Below, piece by piece: positions 15,235 through 22,577 of a DNA stretch of 64,000 nt. Made by a program: the position numbers and the translations under genes. Source of the DNA: a virus. A model generated the notes under the pieces. That model was not told the DNA's origin. It did no database searches and was given only the letters and a program-made list of their open reading frames with translations. Position 1 is the first letter of the stretch, and each line of letters opens with the position of its first letter. The DNA is taken from positions 1 to 64,000 of IMG/VR virus record IMGVR_UViG_3300042450_002567. One strand, given 5' to 3'.

Positions 15235-15762
15235 TTACTTGATTAGCATTTCGACTAGTTGTGGTTCGTCTGCCATCGTGGGGATGTCGCAGATCATGCC
15301 TCTGTCGCTAAGCCTTGCGATAGCTGGGGTTAGTGGCATTGAGGTGACTTTGACGTTGTGAAGCACTGCTGATACTTCTTCGACAGTCAGAATTGAATGT
15401 TCGTCTTCTAGGACGATGACACTGATGGTGTGTGCTGATGGTATCCAGTACTCGGCTAGTTCGACGATGCTTGCAAGTCCGAGGAAGGATGGGCCGCGTA
15501 GGACGATGTAGTTTAGGTCTGCAAGGTCCCATCGGCTTTCTTCGGAGATTGGTCCACGGTCACTGATTTCGAGTTCCCATGGCCCTGGGGTTTCTGACCA
15601 TTTGCTTTCTTTGGTGGGGATGTCGAACCCACCGTTGTGTATCTGGTCGTAGACGATGGCGGTTAGCCCTGTTTTGGCTAGTAGGAGTGCTGTCGTGGTG
15701 CAGCCCATGCCTCCTCTTGCTCCCCATACGGAGATTGATCTTGTACCTTGTGGTGTGTGCAT
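15235..15762 (-). CDS. ParA/MinD-like P-loop protein with altered Walker A
   Basis: 175 residues. SVWGARGGMGCTTTALLLAK is a deviant Walker A as in ParA/CpaE-type ATPases, but the central Lys is Cys (RGGMGCTT instead of KGGxGKT/S). A LNYIVLRGPS strand and ISVIVLEDEHS follow. Shorter than a typical ParA and lacking the Lys that holds phosphate, so it may bind but not hydrolyse ATP. Ribosome site GAAAGAGCC; own promoter. Confidence 0.65.
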   Translation of the reverse strand: MHTPQGTRSISVWGARGGMGCTTTALLLAKTGLTAIVYDQIHNGGFDIPTKESKWSETPGPWELEISDRGPISEESRWDLADLNYIVLRGPSFLGLASIVELAEYWIPSAHTISVIVLEDEHSILTVEEVSAVLHNVKVTSMPLTPAIARLSDRGMICDIPTMADEPQLVEMLIK

Positions 15763-15793
15763 TTTGGCTCTTTCGTGTGGTAGTTAGGTTCTT

Positions 15794-15822
15794 ATTGTAG
15801 CTTGTTTAGATCAGGCTGTCAA
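15794..15822 (-). promoter_or_regulatory. Consensus sigma70-type promoter
   Basis: TTGACA (15817-15822 on -) and TACAAT (15794-15799 on -), 17-bp spacer. No clear palindrome upstream. Confidence 0.8.
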
Positions 15823-15835
15823 GGGATTTATTCGA

Positions 15836-16336
15836 CTACTTCCGCCAGCTTGCATCAAAATGTTGATTGGCCGACTCCCGAAACTTGGCAACCAAAGCAT
15901 TCGCCTGACGAACAACGTCCGTCTCCAATGCCTTATGAAGCTGAGTCGAGATTTCTTCGACAGCTACGGCCACCGCCAGATCCATGGCAAACTCAACCTC
16001 GTCATCCTTAATCTCAACGGCCAGATCCATGTCGTTACCTGCTGGAAGGCCTAGGTTAAGTACATCACCTACGTCGGGCGACAGGACGAGGATCGCGATG
16101 CGCCAGTAGTCCGGCAGGATCACTGGAGTGATCTCATACCTGTAGCCAGAGGCTGTGACGACGTAGATCTCCTCAAACTTCGAGAAAGGCCATTCTGGTC
16201 CCTCGTCGTCACCGTATTCCCATCGGGAGTTCGGTGCCCAGATGCCGTCCGGCACTGAGACTTTCTCGGTGGTTCTTTCCACTTCTTCAAGTCCGGCTTC
16301 AATCATTTTTGCAAACGCTTGATCGATGTAAGTCAT
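15836..16336 (-). CDS. Phage protein, unknown, Val/Ala-rich helical
   Basis: 166 residues from ATG 16336 (AAGGAGCCAAAC). FEEIYVVTASGYRYEITPVI and a helical end MDLAVAVAVEEISTQLHKAL are visible. No family recognised. Own promoter at 16374-16402. Confidence 0.75.
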   Translation of the reverse strand: MTYIDQAFAKMIEAGLEEVERTTEKVSVPDGIWAPNSRWEYGDDEGPEWPFSKFEEIYVVTASGYRYEITPVILPDYWRIAILVLSPDVGDVLNLGLPAGNDMDLAVEIKDDEVEFAMDLAVAVAVEEISTQLHKALETDVVRQANALVAKFRESANQHFDASWRK

Positions 16337-16373
16337 GTTTGGCTCCTTCATTGCTGTAGTAGGTAGTGGTATC

Positions 16374-16402
16374 ACTCTACACCAGTTAAGGCAATACGTC
16401 AA
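16374..16402 (-). promoter_or_regulatory. Sigma70-type promoter
   Basis: TTGACG (16397-16402 on -), TAGAGT (16374-16379 on -), 17-bp spacer. An imperfect CTGAG element lies at 16412. Confidence 0.75.
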
Positions 16403-16856
16403 ATTGACCGTCTGAGCAAACTGAGGAAAAACATATTAATCAAAGTATCCAACACGCGACAAAACACGGTGCTACAGTCCCTGCCGCTACACAAAACGTG
16501 AAGCAAACACAGACAGCCCCGAGTCTTAAACCTGGGGGGCCGGTTAGCCGTCGGTACAGTCGCCCGTTAGAGGGGCATGCCGCAGACGTTCCCATTAAGC
16601 GGGACGTCTGCAAATCTCGCGTTTGCGGGCAGTCGGATAAAGGATGCCCGAGCCGAACGAATGCTTTCGTGCGCATAAATATATTAGCGCCAAGCCCCGC
16701 AAACATATGCCGGTAATGTGATCGGATAATACCCGACACCGTATTTCGATGGCTTCGTGACGAAGCGACTCCGATGGGAGTGATTGACCTATGCCCCTTC
16801 TCCACCTTTTTGGTGGTGGTGGGCATAGGTCTCAGGCTTGAAACTCGCTTCCTCTC
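16403..16856. ncRNA. Structured noncoding region, candidate RNA or origin
   Basis: No convincing gene in 454 bases; the 128-residue frame on - has no ribosome site. Hairpins seen: GCAGACG/CGTCTGC with inner TCCC/GGGA near 16580-16610; GCAAA/TTTGC just after it; GCTTCG/CGAAGC around 16750; and CTATGCCC/GGGCATAG with inner CCACC/GGTGG at about 16790-16828. The left end is AT-rich. Possible structured RNA, bidirectional terminator cluster or replication origin; direction and limits are not known. Confidence 0.4.
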
Positions 16857-17015
16857 TCAAGGAGTAATTTGTTCTTTGCTTTGCTTGGGTTTAGCTACTC
16901 CTAACAGGAGTCCGTTTAGGTCAGCTATTGCTTGGATGAGTAGTACGGGATCTACCTTCTGGATTTTGGCTTCTAGCGCGAAGTTTTCGGCTAGAAGCCA
17001 TTGGCGTCCGCTCAT
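16857..17015 (-). CDS. 52-residue helical protein
   Basis: Hidden below usual length cutoffs. ATGA overlap with the upstream gene (start 17015). MSGRQWLLAENFALEAKIQK followed by a hydrophobic helix with LLIQAIADLNGLLLGV; a short helix protein with a Lys/Gln tail. Translated with the Api92-like gene. Function unknown. Confidence 0.65.
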   Translation of the reverse strand: MSGRQWLLAENFALEAKIQKVDPVLLIQAIADLNGLLLGVAKPKQSKEQITP

Positions 17016-17524
17016 GTGAACGCCCCTTGTTGGAGGGTTGTATCTACCCATGCTTCTTGTAGGTCCCATGCTTTCTGGTAGTCGTCGTCGGTGGGGCCGC
17101 CCTGCCTCTCAAATGGGAGGAAGTCTGGGATGTCACCAGTGTTGCTTGAGATGATTTCACCATCTTGGATGATTTCAACTCCCCAGAAGCACATTCCTGA
17201 TTCTGAGTATGCGATGCGGAACATCGTATCTGGGTACAACTTTGACCACGTTTGGATTCCTTCGACGGGTGGCCCCCATGCGGAGGCGAAGCCCATGACG
17301 AGGATGGCTTGGCCGTCTTCTGCGTCCATTGCGTCAGAGACGTTGTATTCTACGTCCCATTTGGTGCCCCAGGATTTGGTGGCTTTGTCGTAGTCCCAGT
17401 CGCCGATTGGGGCGAAGACCTCTAGTAGTGCGTTGGCTTCGACTTGGTCAAGTTTGTTGACCATGTCTTCTAGGTCTGTGATTGGTCCTTTGATTTGTAA
17501 TGTGTTCTCACACCAGTTTGGCAT
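17012..17524 (-). CDS. Api92/YubB-like protein
   Basis: 170 residues. Begins MPNWCENTLQIKG, the hallmark start of Api92/YubB (DUF1281) ferredoxin-fold proteins, with FASAWGPPVEGIQTWSKLYP and ESGMCFWGVEIIQDGE later, also typical. Common on plasmids and phages; role unknown. AAGGAGCCAAAC before ATG; own promoter. Confidence 0.85.
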   Translation of the reverse strand: MPNWCENTLQIKGPITDLEDMVNKLDQVEANALLEVFAPIGDWDYDKATKSWGTKWDVEYNVSDAMDAEDGQAILVMGFASAWGPPVEGIQTWSKLYPDTMFRIAYSESGMCFWGVEIIQDGEIISSNTGDIPDFLPFERQGGPTDDDYQKAWDLQEAWVDTTLQQGAFT

Positions 17525-17556
17525 GTTTGGCTCCTTCTGTTAGGTGGTATGTGTAC

Positions 17557-17607
17557 ATTGTAGCGCCCCCATGACGGTTTGTCAAGGGGGCGCTGAGAGG
17601 TTTCTTA
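17557..17607 (-). promoter_or_regulatory. Promoter with palindrome
   Basis: TTGACA (17580-17585 on -), TACAAT (17557-17562 on -), 17-bp spacer; CTGAGAGGTTTCTTAC at 17592-17607, about one turn nearer than usual. Confidence 0.7.
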
Positions 17608-17967
17608 CTTGACGACCCAGTAGGTGCTGTTGAAAAAGTCGACTGGGATGTAGCCGTAGGAGAACTTGAGTTCTTCTGCTGCTTGATGCCAGTCAATGGC
17701 CGTTGCTGGCCACTCGTTGAAGCTAATTTTGCCCTCTTCTTCTGCTCGCTCTTGAGCGTGGTCTTCCATGTAGCCGTCCTTGATTAGCATGACGTAGCCT
17801 TCGGCCCAGCCCACAATCTCGCGTCCTTGTTGATCGAGATTCTGTAGTTCTGCCAGTTCGATTGAGTCGTTCTCATCTGCGTCGGCAAGACTGATCGCTC
17901 CCAGTTCGGCAATGCGGTCGATTACCGTTCCCGAGTTTACGTCTCGCCATGTGTCGTTGATTCTCAT
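17605..17967 (-). CDS. Conserved phage protein, IDW...Y..V motif
   Basis: 120 residues. AEGYVMLIKDGYMEDHAQER, ISFNEWPATAIDWHQAAEEL and an end with STYWVVK match a widespread phage/plasmid family (AEGY...L.....WP...IDW..AA..L..DY..V.F....Y), also seen near antirestriction genes. Function unknown. AGGAGCTAAACA precedes the ATG. Confidence 0.75.
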   Translation of the reverse strand: MRINDTWRDVNSGTVIDRIAELGAISLADADENDSIELAELQNLDQQGREIVGWAEGYVMLIKDGYMEDHAQERAEEEGKISFNEWPATAIDWHQAAEELKFSYGYIPVDFFNSTYWVVK

Positions 17968-17997
17968 TGTTTAGCTCCTGTTGGTTGATGTCTATTT

Positions 17998-18105
17998 ATT
18001 ATGCCATACAAGCTACACTGTGTCAACCCCACTGCTCGGAAACCTGATAGCGTCCACAGGGTTCTTGTGCAACGATTTGACTGGCAGGCCGTTACCATGT
18101 ACAGT
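17998..18105. promoter_or_regulatory. Divergent promoter pair with central palindrome
   Basis: Left: TTGACA/CATAAT on - (18021-18026, 17998-18003). Right: TTGACT/TACAGT (18077-18082, 18100-18105). Both spacers 17 bp. CTGATAGCGTCCACAG at 18044-18059 is 17 bp from each -35 box. Confidence 0.8.
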
Positions 18106-18137
18106 TACACCTATCACCTACAAGAAAGAGGAAAGCA

Positions 18138-18350
18138 ATGGACAAGCAAGAGCTAATCAAATTCATCCGAGGAAACCAGATCATCGGCAGCGGAAGCTGC
18201 TCAGTCATCGACGAGTGCTGGGAAGACGAACAAGTCTGGGAACACTGCAAAGACGCTCGTGACATCGCAGAAGCGTTTGACTGGATCATGAGCATCCACG
18301 AGATCTACGAGGATCGCATAGCGGCAGGGCGACAAGGTGTCGGCTGGTAA
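18138..18350 (+). CDS. 70-residue phage protein, unknown
   Basis: MDKQELIKFIRGNQIIGSGS then SVIDECWEDEQVWEHC, acidic and helical. A Ser-x-x-x-(D/E)-E-C-W stretch recurs in small phage proteins. GAAAGAGGAAAGCA before ATG; first rightward member of the small-gene array. GGGGGC-TTCG-GCCCCC terminator 6 bases after the stop. Confidence 0.75.
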   Translation: MDKQELIKFIRGNQIIGSGSCSVIDECWEDEQVWEHCKDARDIAEAFDWIMSIHEIYEDRIAAGRQGVGW

Positions 18351-18494
18351 GGCAACGGGGGCTTCGGCCCCCAAGCCTCCCCGCCCGAAGCGGGGCCTGC
18401 CAGCCTCATCGTGCGACCAGGGCATACGATAGTCCCGCTACAGCATTGGGCGTCCGGGGCTGGTGAAGAGCCCGCCCTTTCGGACGGACCCTCG
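18351..18494. terminator. Convergent terminator region
   Basis: GGGGGC-TTCG-GCCCCC at 18357-18372 and CCCCGC-CCGAA-GCGGGG at 18379-18395. Two AGYCCCG heptamers follow. No gene seen. Confidence 0.75.
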
Positions 18495-18821
18495 CTAGAT
18501 TCGACTGAAGCTTGTCATTAGCTGGGATGCTCGGCAGTCTGCGATGACTGGTCCTGTTAGGGGTGCACCTTTCACGGTGCAGTCGTTGGTGGCTAGGTAG
18601 ACTGACCAAGAGTGATGTTCTCCCCAGGCGGATTCGTATTTGATTCCGAGGGAGTCAAGACAGAACTTGAGTTCTCTGGCTCTGCGTCTACATTCGCTTT
18701 CAAGCTGTTCGTATTCCGTTATCGTTACGATAGAACGGTCTAGCAACGTGAATGCATCTTGCAGGTTTGCGACCTCTGGTAGGCCTCGTAACAATTTTAG
18801 TAGGTCTTGTAGGGATCTCAT
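18495..18821 (-). CDS. Phage protein, unknown
   Basis: 108 residues from ATG 18821 after AAGGAGCCAC; an upstream ATG at 18851 lies in the leader. Helical N-terminus with Leu repeats (LQDLLKLLRGLPEVANLQDA), then a basic helix and a strand segment with SWSVYLATND. No family recognised. Confidence 0.7.
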   Translation of the reverse strand: MRSLQDLLKLLRGLPEVANLQDAFTLLDRSIVTITEYEQLESECRRRARELKFCLDSLGIKYESAWGEHHSWSVYLATNDCTVKGAPLTGPVIADCRASQLMTSFSRI

Positions 18822-18849
18822 GTGGCTCCTTGTTCGTTGATGTGTACTC

Positions 18850-18958
18850 ATAGTACTTTACCTAAAGCATCTTGTCAAGTATATGTGTCAGGCATTCTGA
18901 GAGCGTTATCAGGCTTCCTGTGACAAGGCTTGACAGGATACGTTCTATACCCTACAAT
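18850..18958. promoter_or_regulatory. Divergent promoter pair with central palindrome
   Basis: Left TTGACA/TACTAT on - (18873-18878, 18850-18855); right TTGACA/TACAAT (18930-18935, 18953-18958); spacers 17 bp. CTGAGAGCGTTATCAG at 18897-18912, gaps 18 and 17 bp. Confidence 0.85.
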
Positions 18959-18991
18959 GACTACATACCAACCAACACAAGGAGCCAAGCA

Positions 18992-19321
18992 ATGGACACA
19001 CAATTCCTATCCGACATCATCGTCACAGCCGCCGAAGGTGGCAGTAACTACTGGGCGGAAGTGGACGATTACTCGCACGCCGATGAGAACACTCACGCCA
19101 CTTTCCACGACATGGAAGATGGCCAACGCTACCCAATCACGCCAACGGACGTGCAGGAAGCGATTGAGCAGATTATCGGTGGAGACACTAGCGGCATCCA
19201 CCCCGTGGTCGTCAATAAGATCGCTGTTGCTGTTCGTGAGAACGAGGCTGGCGACATCGACGCAGACCTTGCAGACCTGATTGTTCAGGTGGCCTGCTTC
19301 ACTGAGGTGGTATATGGCTAA
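18992..19321 (+). CDS. Conserved phage protein, VTAAEGG..YW motif
   Basis: 109 residues from ATG 18992 (AAGGAGCCAAGCA). IIVTAAEGGSNYWAEVDDYS, then TPTDVQEAIEQII and ADLADLIVQVACFTEVVYG recall a widespread small phage family (V.TA.EGG..YW......, D..D.D...AD.IVQ.A.F...VYG) of unknown function. GGGGC-TTCG-GCCCC terminator follows. The frame upstream of this ATG lies in the promoter. Confidence 0.8.
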   Translation: MDTQFLSDIIVTAAEGGSNYWAEVDDYSHADENTHATFHDMEDGQRYPITPTDVQEAIEQIIGGDTSGIHPVVVNKIAVAVRENEAGDIDADLADLIVQVACFTEVVYG

Positions 19322-19489
19322 CAGGTTGTGGGGGGGGCTTCGGCCCCTCCTGCGCCTTTAGCCCCGATAGCCAGGGACCAAAAATTGCTCCTTAGCCCCG
19401 ATGGTCAGAGAAGCAAAAAGCTTTTAGCCCCGGCAGCCTAGATCCCTGGTGGCCCAGGCGGGACTGGTGCAAGCGGCTTAGCCGCTAGG
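19322..19489. terminator. Convergent terminator region with AGCCCCG triplet
   Basis: Hairpin at 19334-19347. Three AGCCCCG copies at about 19361, 19398 and 19427, each after TT. No gene seen. Confidence 0.7.
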
Positions 19490-19675
19490 TCAGCTGTATG
19501 CTGACCTGCGACAAGCCTTCTTGTTTGCCACCTTGCGGCGGTCTGGGTAGGTTGCGGCACGTTGGCGGCGACCGTCGCGAAGTGCGTCGACGTACTGCTC
19601 ATGTGCTTGGGTGCGGATTGCGAGAACGATCTCGGCTGTTCGTGTGGATTGTTTGGTTTTCTTCTGCTTTGCCAT
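19490..19675 (-). CDS. 61-residue highly basic protein
   Basis: MAKQKKTKQSTRTAEIVLAI, then Arg/Lys-rich DGRRQRAATYPDRRKVANKK. A basic helix protein that could bind nucleic acid. AAGGAGCCACG before ATG, own promoter. No family recognised. Confidence 0.7.
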   Translation of the reverse strand: MAKQKKTKQSTRTAEIVLAIRTQAHEQYVDALRDGRRQRAATYPDRRKVANKKACRRSAYS

Positions 19676-19704
19676 CGTGGCTCCTTATTGGTTGGTGAAA
19701 CACT

Positions 19705-19812
19705 ACCTTATACCCTGCAGGCCACAGTGTCAAGTCTTGCGTCATGAATGCTGAGAACGCTCACAGCTTGTCTGTAGTAAAGGTTGACAGCAGGTTGCCT
19801 AGCTAGTATAGT
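19705..19812. promoter_or_regulatory. Divergent promoter pair with central palindrome
   Basis: Left TTGACA/TAAGGT on - (19728-19733, 19705-19710); right TTGACA/TATAGT (19784-19789, 19807-19812); spacers 17 bp. CTGAGAACGCTCACAG at 19751-19766, 17 bp from each. Confidence 0.85.
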
Positions 19813-19843
19813 TACAACTACCACCTAACAGGAAAGAGCCAAC

Positions 19844-20056
19844 ATGGAAAACAAGACAGTAACCTTCTACGGGGATGACTTCATCCTTGAGACTTGGGCA
19901 ACCTGCGACGACGATGCTGTAGCCATCAAGATCGCTGCTGAGACGCTAGACGAGCAACTTGGCTGGGATGTCCTATCCGTAGCTAACGACGTTCGCGTCG
20001 CCCCATCCAAGTACCAGACAATTAGCACTACACCGGCACCTATCGCCGACAGCTAA
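19844..20056 (+). CDS. 70-residue acidic protein
   Basis: MENKTVTFYGDDFILETWAT, DDDAVAIKIAAETLDEQLGW then a Thr/Pro end. A beta-alpha layout with an acidic first half. GGAAAGAGCCAAC before the ATG; near-perfect 13-bp hairpin after the stop. Function unknown. Confidence 0.75.
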   Translation: MENKTVTFYGDDFILETWATCDDDAVAIKIAAETLDEQLGWDVLSVANDVRVAPSKYQTISTTPAPIADS

Positions 20057-20194
20057 TCGGTAGCAGAACCGTGCCTATTTGGGCACGGTTCTGCATATGT
20101 ACCCACAAAAAGCGTGCAAAAGCGTGCTTAGCCCCGCCCTGGTTGTTCAGGAAAACGGGTAGCGGGACTGGGGGAAGGGCCGGAGCCCCTCACC
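20057..20194. terminator. Strong hairpin terminator and convergent region
   Basis: GCAGAACCGTGCC (20063-20075), loop TATTT, complementary arm to 20094. AGCCCCG and CGGGACT heptamers at about 20130 and 20163. Confidence 0.75.
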
Positions 20195-20473
20195 TCACTC
20201 CTCTTCCCAGTTCCAGAGTCGGTATTCGAGGTTCCCGGCTGGGATTACTCCCCATGGTTCGCCTTCGATCCAGCGAACCTTGTCGGTCGCTTCGATGTCT
20301 GCGATGATCCAGTCAAGTGCTTCGTCATCGTAGCCCGGTAGTTCGGGGTCGTATGCTGGCAGGTTGAGTAGGATTGGCTTTGCTAGTGCTGGCCAGAATT
20401 GTTCTAGGAAGGCTAGGGAGTCGCCGACTTGGTCGCCGACACTGTATCCGTTACTGCTAATGGTGATTGCCAT
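20195..20473 (-). CDS. 92-residue phage protein, unknown
   Basis: MAITISSNGYSVGDQVGDSL, a Trp-containing helix FLEQFWPALAKPI and an acidic Trp-rich end (NLEYRLWNWEEE). A single leftward promoter lies upstream (20506-20534), without a palindrome. No family recognised. Confidence 0.7.
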   Translation of the reverse strand: MAITISSNGYSVGDQVGDSLAFLEQFWPALAKPILLNLPAYDPELPGYDDEALDWIIADIEATDKVRWIEGEPWGVIPAGNLEYRLWNWEEE

Positions 20474-20505
20474 TGTTTGCTTCTTTCTGCTAGGTGATGG
20501 TTCTT

Positions 20506-20534
20506 ATTGTACATGGTTGTACACTGCTTGTCAA
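20506..20534 (-). promoter_or_regulatory. Consensus sigma70-type promoter
   Basis: TTGACA (20529-20534 on -), TACAAT (20506-20511 on -), 17-bp spacer. A terminator stem AGGGGACA...TGTCCCCT for the upstream gene follows at 20551-20576. Confidence 0.8.
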
Positions 20535-20582
20535 GTCTTTACAGCAGAAAAGGGGACAAGCCGGAGCCTGTCCCCTAATCGC

Positions 20583-20873
20583 TTAGATGTCTTGCACGAC
20601 CAGAGAGCCGTCATCTGCTTCGATGACTAGGGTGCTCTCCCTCAGGTCGTCCAGCGTGGCCATAGATGGATAGCACTCTGCGTAAGCGTCAAAGTCTGCG
20701 TAGACGCTGAACTCGCATCGTAGGCCGATGGGATCAAGTTCGATCCCGAAGCCGTCGATTGTGCTGTCGTTATCTTCCATGAACCAGAAGAACGCGCATG
20801 AGGCTGAGTATGACCAGCCTGCGTAGGTTCTCATGGATTGTGCGAAGTCGGATTCTCCAACTAGTTGGTACAT
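20583..20873 (-). CDS. Paralog family member A (SDFA...IELDPI..RC)
   Basis: 96 residues. MYQLVGESDFAQSMRTYAGW, SYSASCAFFWFMED, then GIELDPIGLRCEFSVYADFD and a C-terminal LVIEADDGSLVVQDI. The genes at 22269 and 23057 have the same layout and about half the residues in common by eye. The pattern F..A......FSY.A...LFDY.E......IELD.I...C.YS recalls a common small phage/plasmid family of unknown role. One leftward and two rightward copies show recent duplication. Confidence 0.8.
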   Translation of the reverse strand: MYQLVGESDFAQSMRTYAGWSYSASCAFFWFMEDNDSTIDGFGIELDPIGLRCEFSVYADFDAYAECYPSMATLDDLRESTLVIEADDGSLVVQDI

Positions 20874-20902
20874 TGTTTCTTCTCTCTGCTAGGTGAAACA
20901 CT

Positions 20903-21010
20903 AGTATGCCATGCAATGTGCAAGCTGTCAACTCCACTGCTTGAGAATCTGAGCGATTTCTCAGGATGCGAGTACGTCGATTTGACTGGTAGGCGGGTGC
21001 CGTGTATAGT
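20903..21010. promoter_or_regulatory. Divergent promoter pair with central palindrome
   Basis: Left TTGACA/CATACT on - (20926-20931, 20903-20908); right TTGACT/TATAGT (20982-20987, 21005-21010); spacers 17 bp. CTGAGCGATTTCTCAG at 20949-20964, gaps 17 and 17 bp. Confidence 0.85.
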
Positions 21011-21041
21011 TACACCTACCACCTAGCAGAGAGAAGAAACA

Positions 21042-21248
21042 ATGAGTACATTCTTTGAGAGTAGAATTGCAGATTCTACAACCGATGAGCTGGAATACAC
21101 TGAAGGCGTTTTAGAGCGTCGTATCGAAGCGTCCTACGTTCGTATCAGGAACGCTCAGGACATCGTCGATGCTGAGCGTGCAGCCGTTCGTGAAGCTCAG
21201 GAAAATTGGGCAGCCGTTCGTGACGAGCTTGCTGAGAGAAGGAAGTAA
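21042..21248 (+). CDS. Short coiled-coil protein
   Basis: 68 residues; heptad-like charged helix ELEYTEGVLERRIEASYVRI and ERAAVREAQENWAAVRDELA. Almost wholly coiled coil, so likely a self-associating or partner-binding protein. GAGAGAAGAAACA before the ATG. Confidence 0.75.
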   Translation: MSTFFESRIADSTTDELEYTEGVLERRIEASYVRIRNAQDIVDAERAAVREAQENWAAVRDELAERRK

Positions 21249-21263
21249 TTCCGTAGCAGGTAC

Positions 21264-21292
21264 TTGACAAGCTGTCAGGTGCCTGCTACAAT
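21264..21292 (+). promoter_or_regulatory. Consensus sigma70-type promoter
   Basis: TTGACA (21264-21269), TACAAT (21287-21292), 17-bp spacer. Starts 16 bases after the upstream stop; no palindrome. TTGACAAGCTGTCAGG near it contains a short inverted repeat. Confidence 0.8.
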
Positions 21293-21325
21293 GATTACAC
21301 ACCAACCAACACAAGGAGCCACACG

Positions 21326-21598
21326 ATGAACGAAGAACTTGAAGAATACACAGTAAGCGTGTCATGTAAGTTTGATGCAGCCAACCCAGAAGATGCTGTT
21401 TCCCAGATGGTCCTTTGGATCGAAGAGGCAGCCCGCAGCACCGGTTATCGCTGGGAAAGTCTTAGATATGAAGCACCTGCATGGATCGAGGAAACAGGAT
21501 TCATCGACTCAGGTGGCATAGACATTATGGGATACTACGAAAAGGCAGACGAAGATGCCATTTTAGTAACCCTTTGCGAGGAAGAGAATAACATCTAA
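21326..21598 (+). CDS. 90-residue acidic protein
   Basis: YTVSVSCKFDAANPEDAVSQ, then MVLWIEEAARSTGYRWESLR and an acidic end. The strand-helix start resembles small ferredoxin-like proteins. AAGGAGCCACACG before ATG. No family recognised. Confidence 0.75.
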   Translation: MNEELEEYTVSVSCKFDAANPEDAVSQMVLWIEEAARSTGYRWESLRYEAPAWIEETGFIDSGGIDIMGYYEKADEDAILVTLCEEENNI

Positions 21599-21829
21599 GC
21601 CTTAGCGGGGCTACCAGGAGAAGTCACACAAGACCTCTTCGAGGTGATAGCCTGCTAACGAGGTGAAGCGGTGGGGACGGTTGTGGTGAGCCTCCCCACC
21701 TGCTCCCTCATTTCACCATGAGTCCCGCAGTAAGCCCTGTCCGAATGTTTCGGCGGGGCTGTCGTGTTTGTCGCTTGGGGTGTGAGTCCCGTGGGCGTAA
21801 GAAGGTGGGGGCCTTGCGGCCCCCGCCTG
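21599..21829. terminator. Convergent terminator region
   Basis: Rightward GGTGGGG...CCCCACC at 21670-21700; leftward GGGGGCC-TTGC-GGCCCCC at 21807-21824. Four AGYCCCG heptamers. No gene. Confidence 0.75.
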
Positions 21830-22045
21830 CTAGTTGCAGGTTTTCCCCCAGAGGTAGTTGACGACGTCTGGGATGTTCTTTTTGTATCCGGGCTGGTTGT
21901 CCATGCACCATTCTTTGACTTGCGCCTTTGAGGTGAAGGGTTTCTGCCATGATCCGTTGCTCATGATCATGTCAAATAGTGGTTCAAGTTCTCCGACGTA
22001 GTCGGCGACTGTCCACCCTTCCCATATTTCTTTGTCTAGGTTCAT
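21830..22045 (-). CDS. Conserved phage protein, WC.DNQP.YKK motif
   Basis: 71 residues from ATG 22045. Acidic/aromatic start EIWEGWTVADYVGELEPLFD, then PFTSKAQVKEWCMDNQPGYK and IPDVVNYLW. This matches a conserved small phage family (LEP..D.I......F.....VK.WC.DNQP.YKK.IP.VV.YF) of unknown function. Upstream extension to 22093 is the promoter region. Confidence 0.8.
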   Translation of the reverse strand: MNLDKEIWEGWTVADYVGELEPLFDMIMSNGSWQKPFTSKAQVKEWCMDNQPGYKKNIPDVVNYLWGKTCN

Positions 22046-22072
22046 TGTTTGCCTTTCGTTAGGTGAAACATC

Positions 22073-22238
22073 ATTGTAGCTTATAGGGTGCAAGGCGTCA
22101 AGTCTTCGTGTCGGCTAGCTGAGAACGCTCTTAGCTAATCTGTTCTCTGTTTCGGAGGTCACGAACAGAGAACAAACTGAGAAAGGCTTCAGGTTTCATG
22201 CACCTAAATTTGACAGGGTGGCACCTGTCAAGTATAGT
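22073..22238. promoter_or_regulatory. Separated divergent promoters, each with its own palindrome
   Basis: Left TTGACG/TACAAT on - (22096-22101, 22073-22078) with CTGAGAACGCTCTTAG at 22119-22134, 17 bp away. Right TTGACA/TATAGT (22210-22215, 22233-22238) with CTGAGAAAGGCTTCAG at 22177-22192, 17 bp away. Between them a 22141-22173 inverted repeat pairs TGTTCTCTG with CAGAGAACA. Confidence 0.85.
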
Positions 22239-22268
22239 TGCACTTATCACCTAACAGAAAGAGCCAAC

Positions 22269-22577
22269 ATGTACCAGAACGTAACAGAATCAGACTTTGC
22301 CCAAGTCATGCGAGAATTCGCAGACTGGCCCTATAGCGCCTCGGTTGTACTCTTCGACTACATCGAAGAGGTAGCCGGGGAAGTTGGCTACGGTCAAGGT
22401 GACACAGGGGTCGAACTAGACCCCATCGCCTTCCGGTGTGCCTACAGTGTCCACGCTAGTTTCGACGCTTACAAGAGCGACTACGGCCACGACAACGTCG
22501 CCAACATCGAAGAACTAGCAGAACACACCCTAGTTCTAGAGGTTGGAGACGGTTCAATCGTCGTCCAAGAATGGTGA
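22269..22577 (+). CDS. Paralog family member B (SDFA...VELDPI..RC)
   Basis: 102 residues from ATG 22269 (AAAGAGCCAAC). MYQNVTESDFAQVMREFADW, ASVVLFDYIEEVAGE, GVELDPIAFRCAYSVHASFD and LVLEVGDGSIVVQEW. Closest to member C at 23057, also to A at 20873. Upstream residues in the same frame are leader. Terminator hairpin 22584-22605. Confidence 0.8.
   Translation: MYQNVTESDFAQVMREFADWPYSASVVLFDYIEEVAGEVGYGQGDTGVELDPIAFRCAYSVHASFDAYKSDYGHDNVANIEELAEHTLVLEVGDGSIVVQEW

Noticed and set aside
16440-16826. 128-residue - frame in the structured gap
   Set aside because: Composition not protein-like, no ribosome site, hairpins run through it.
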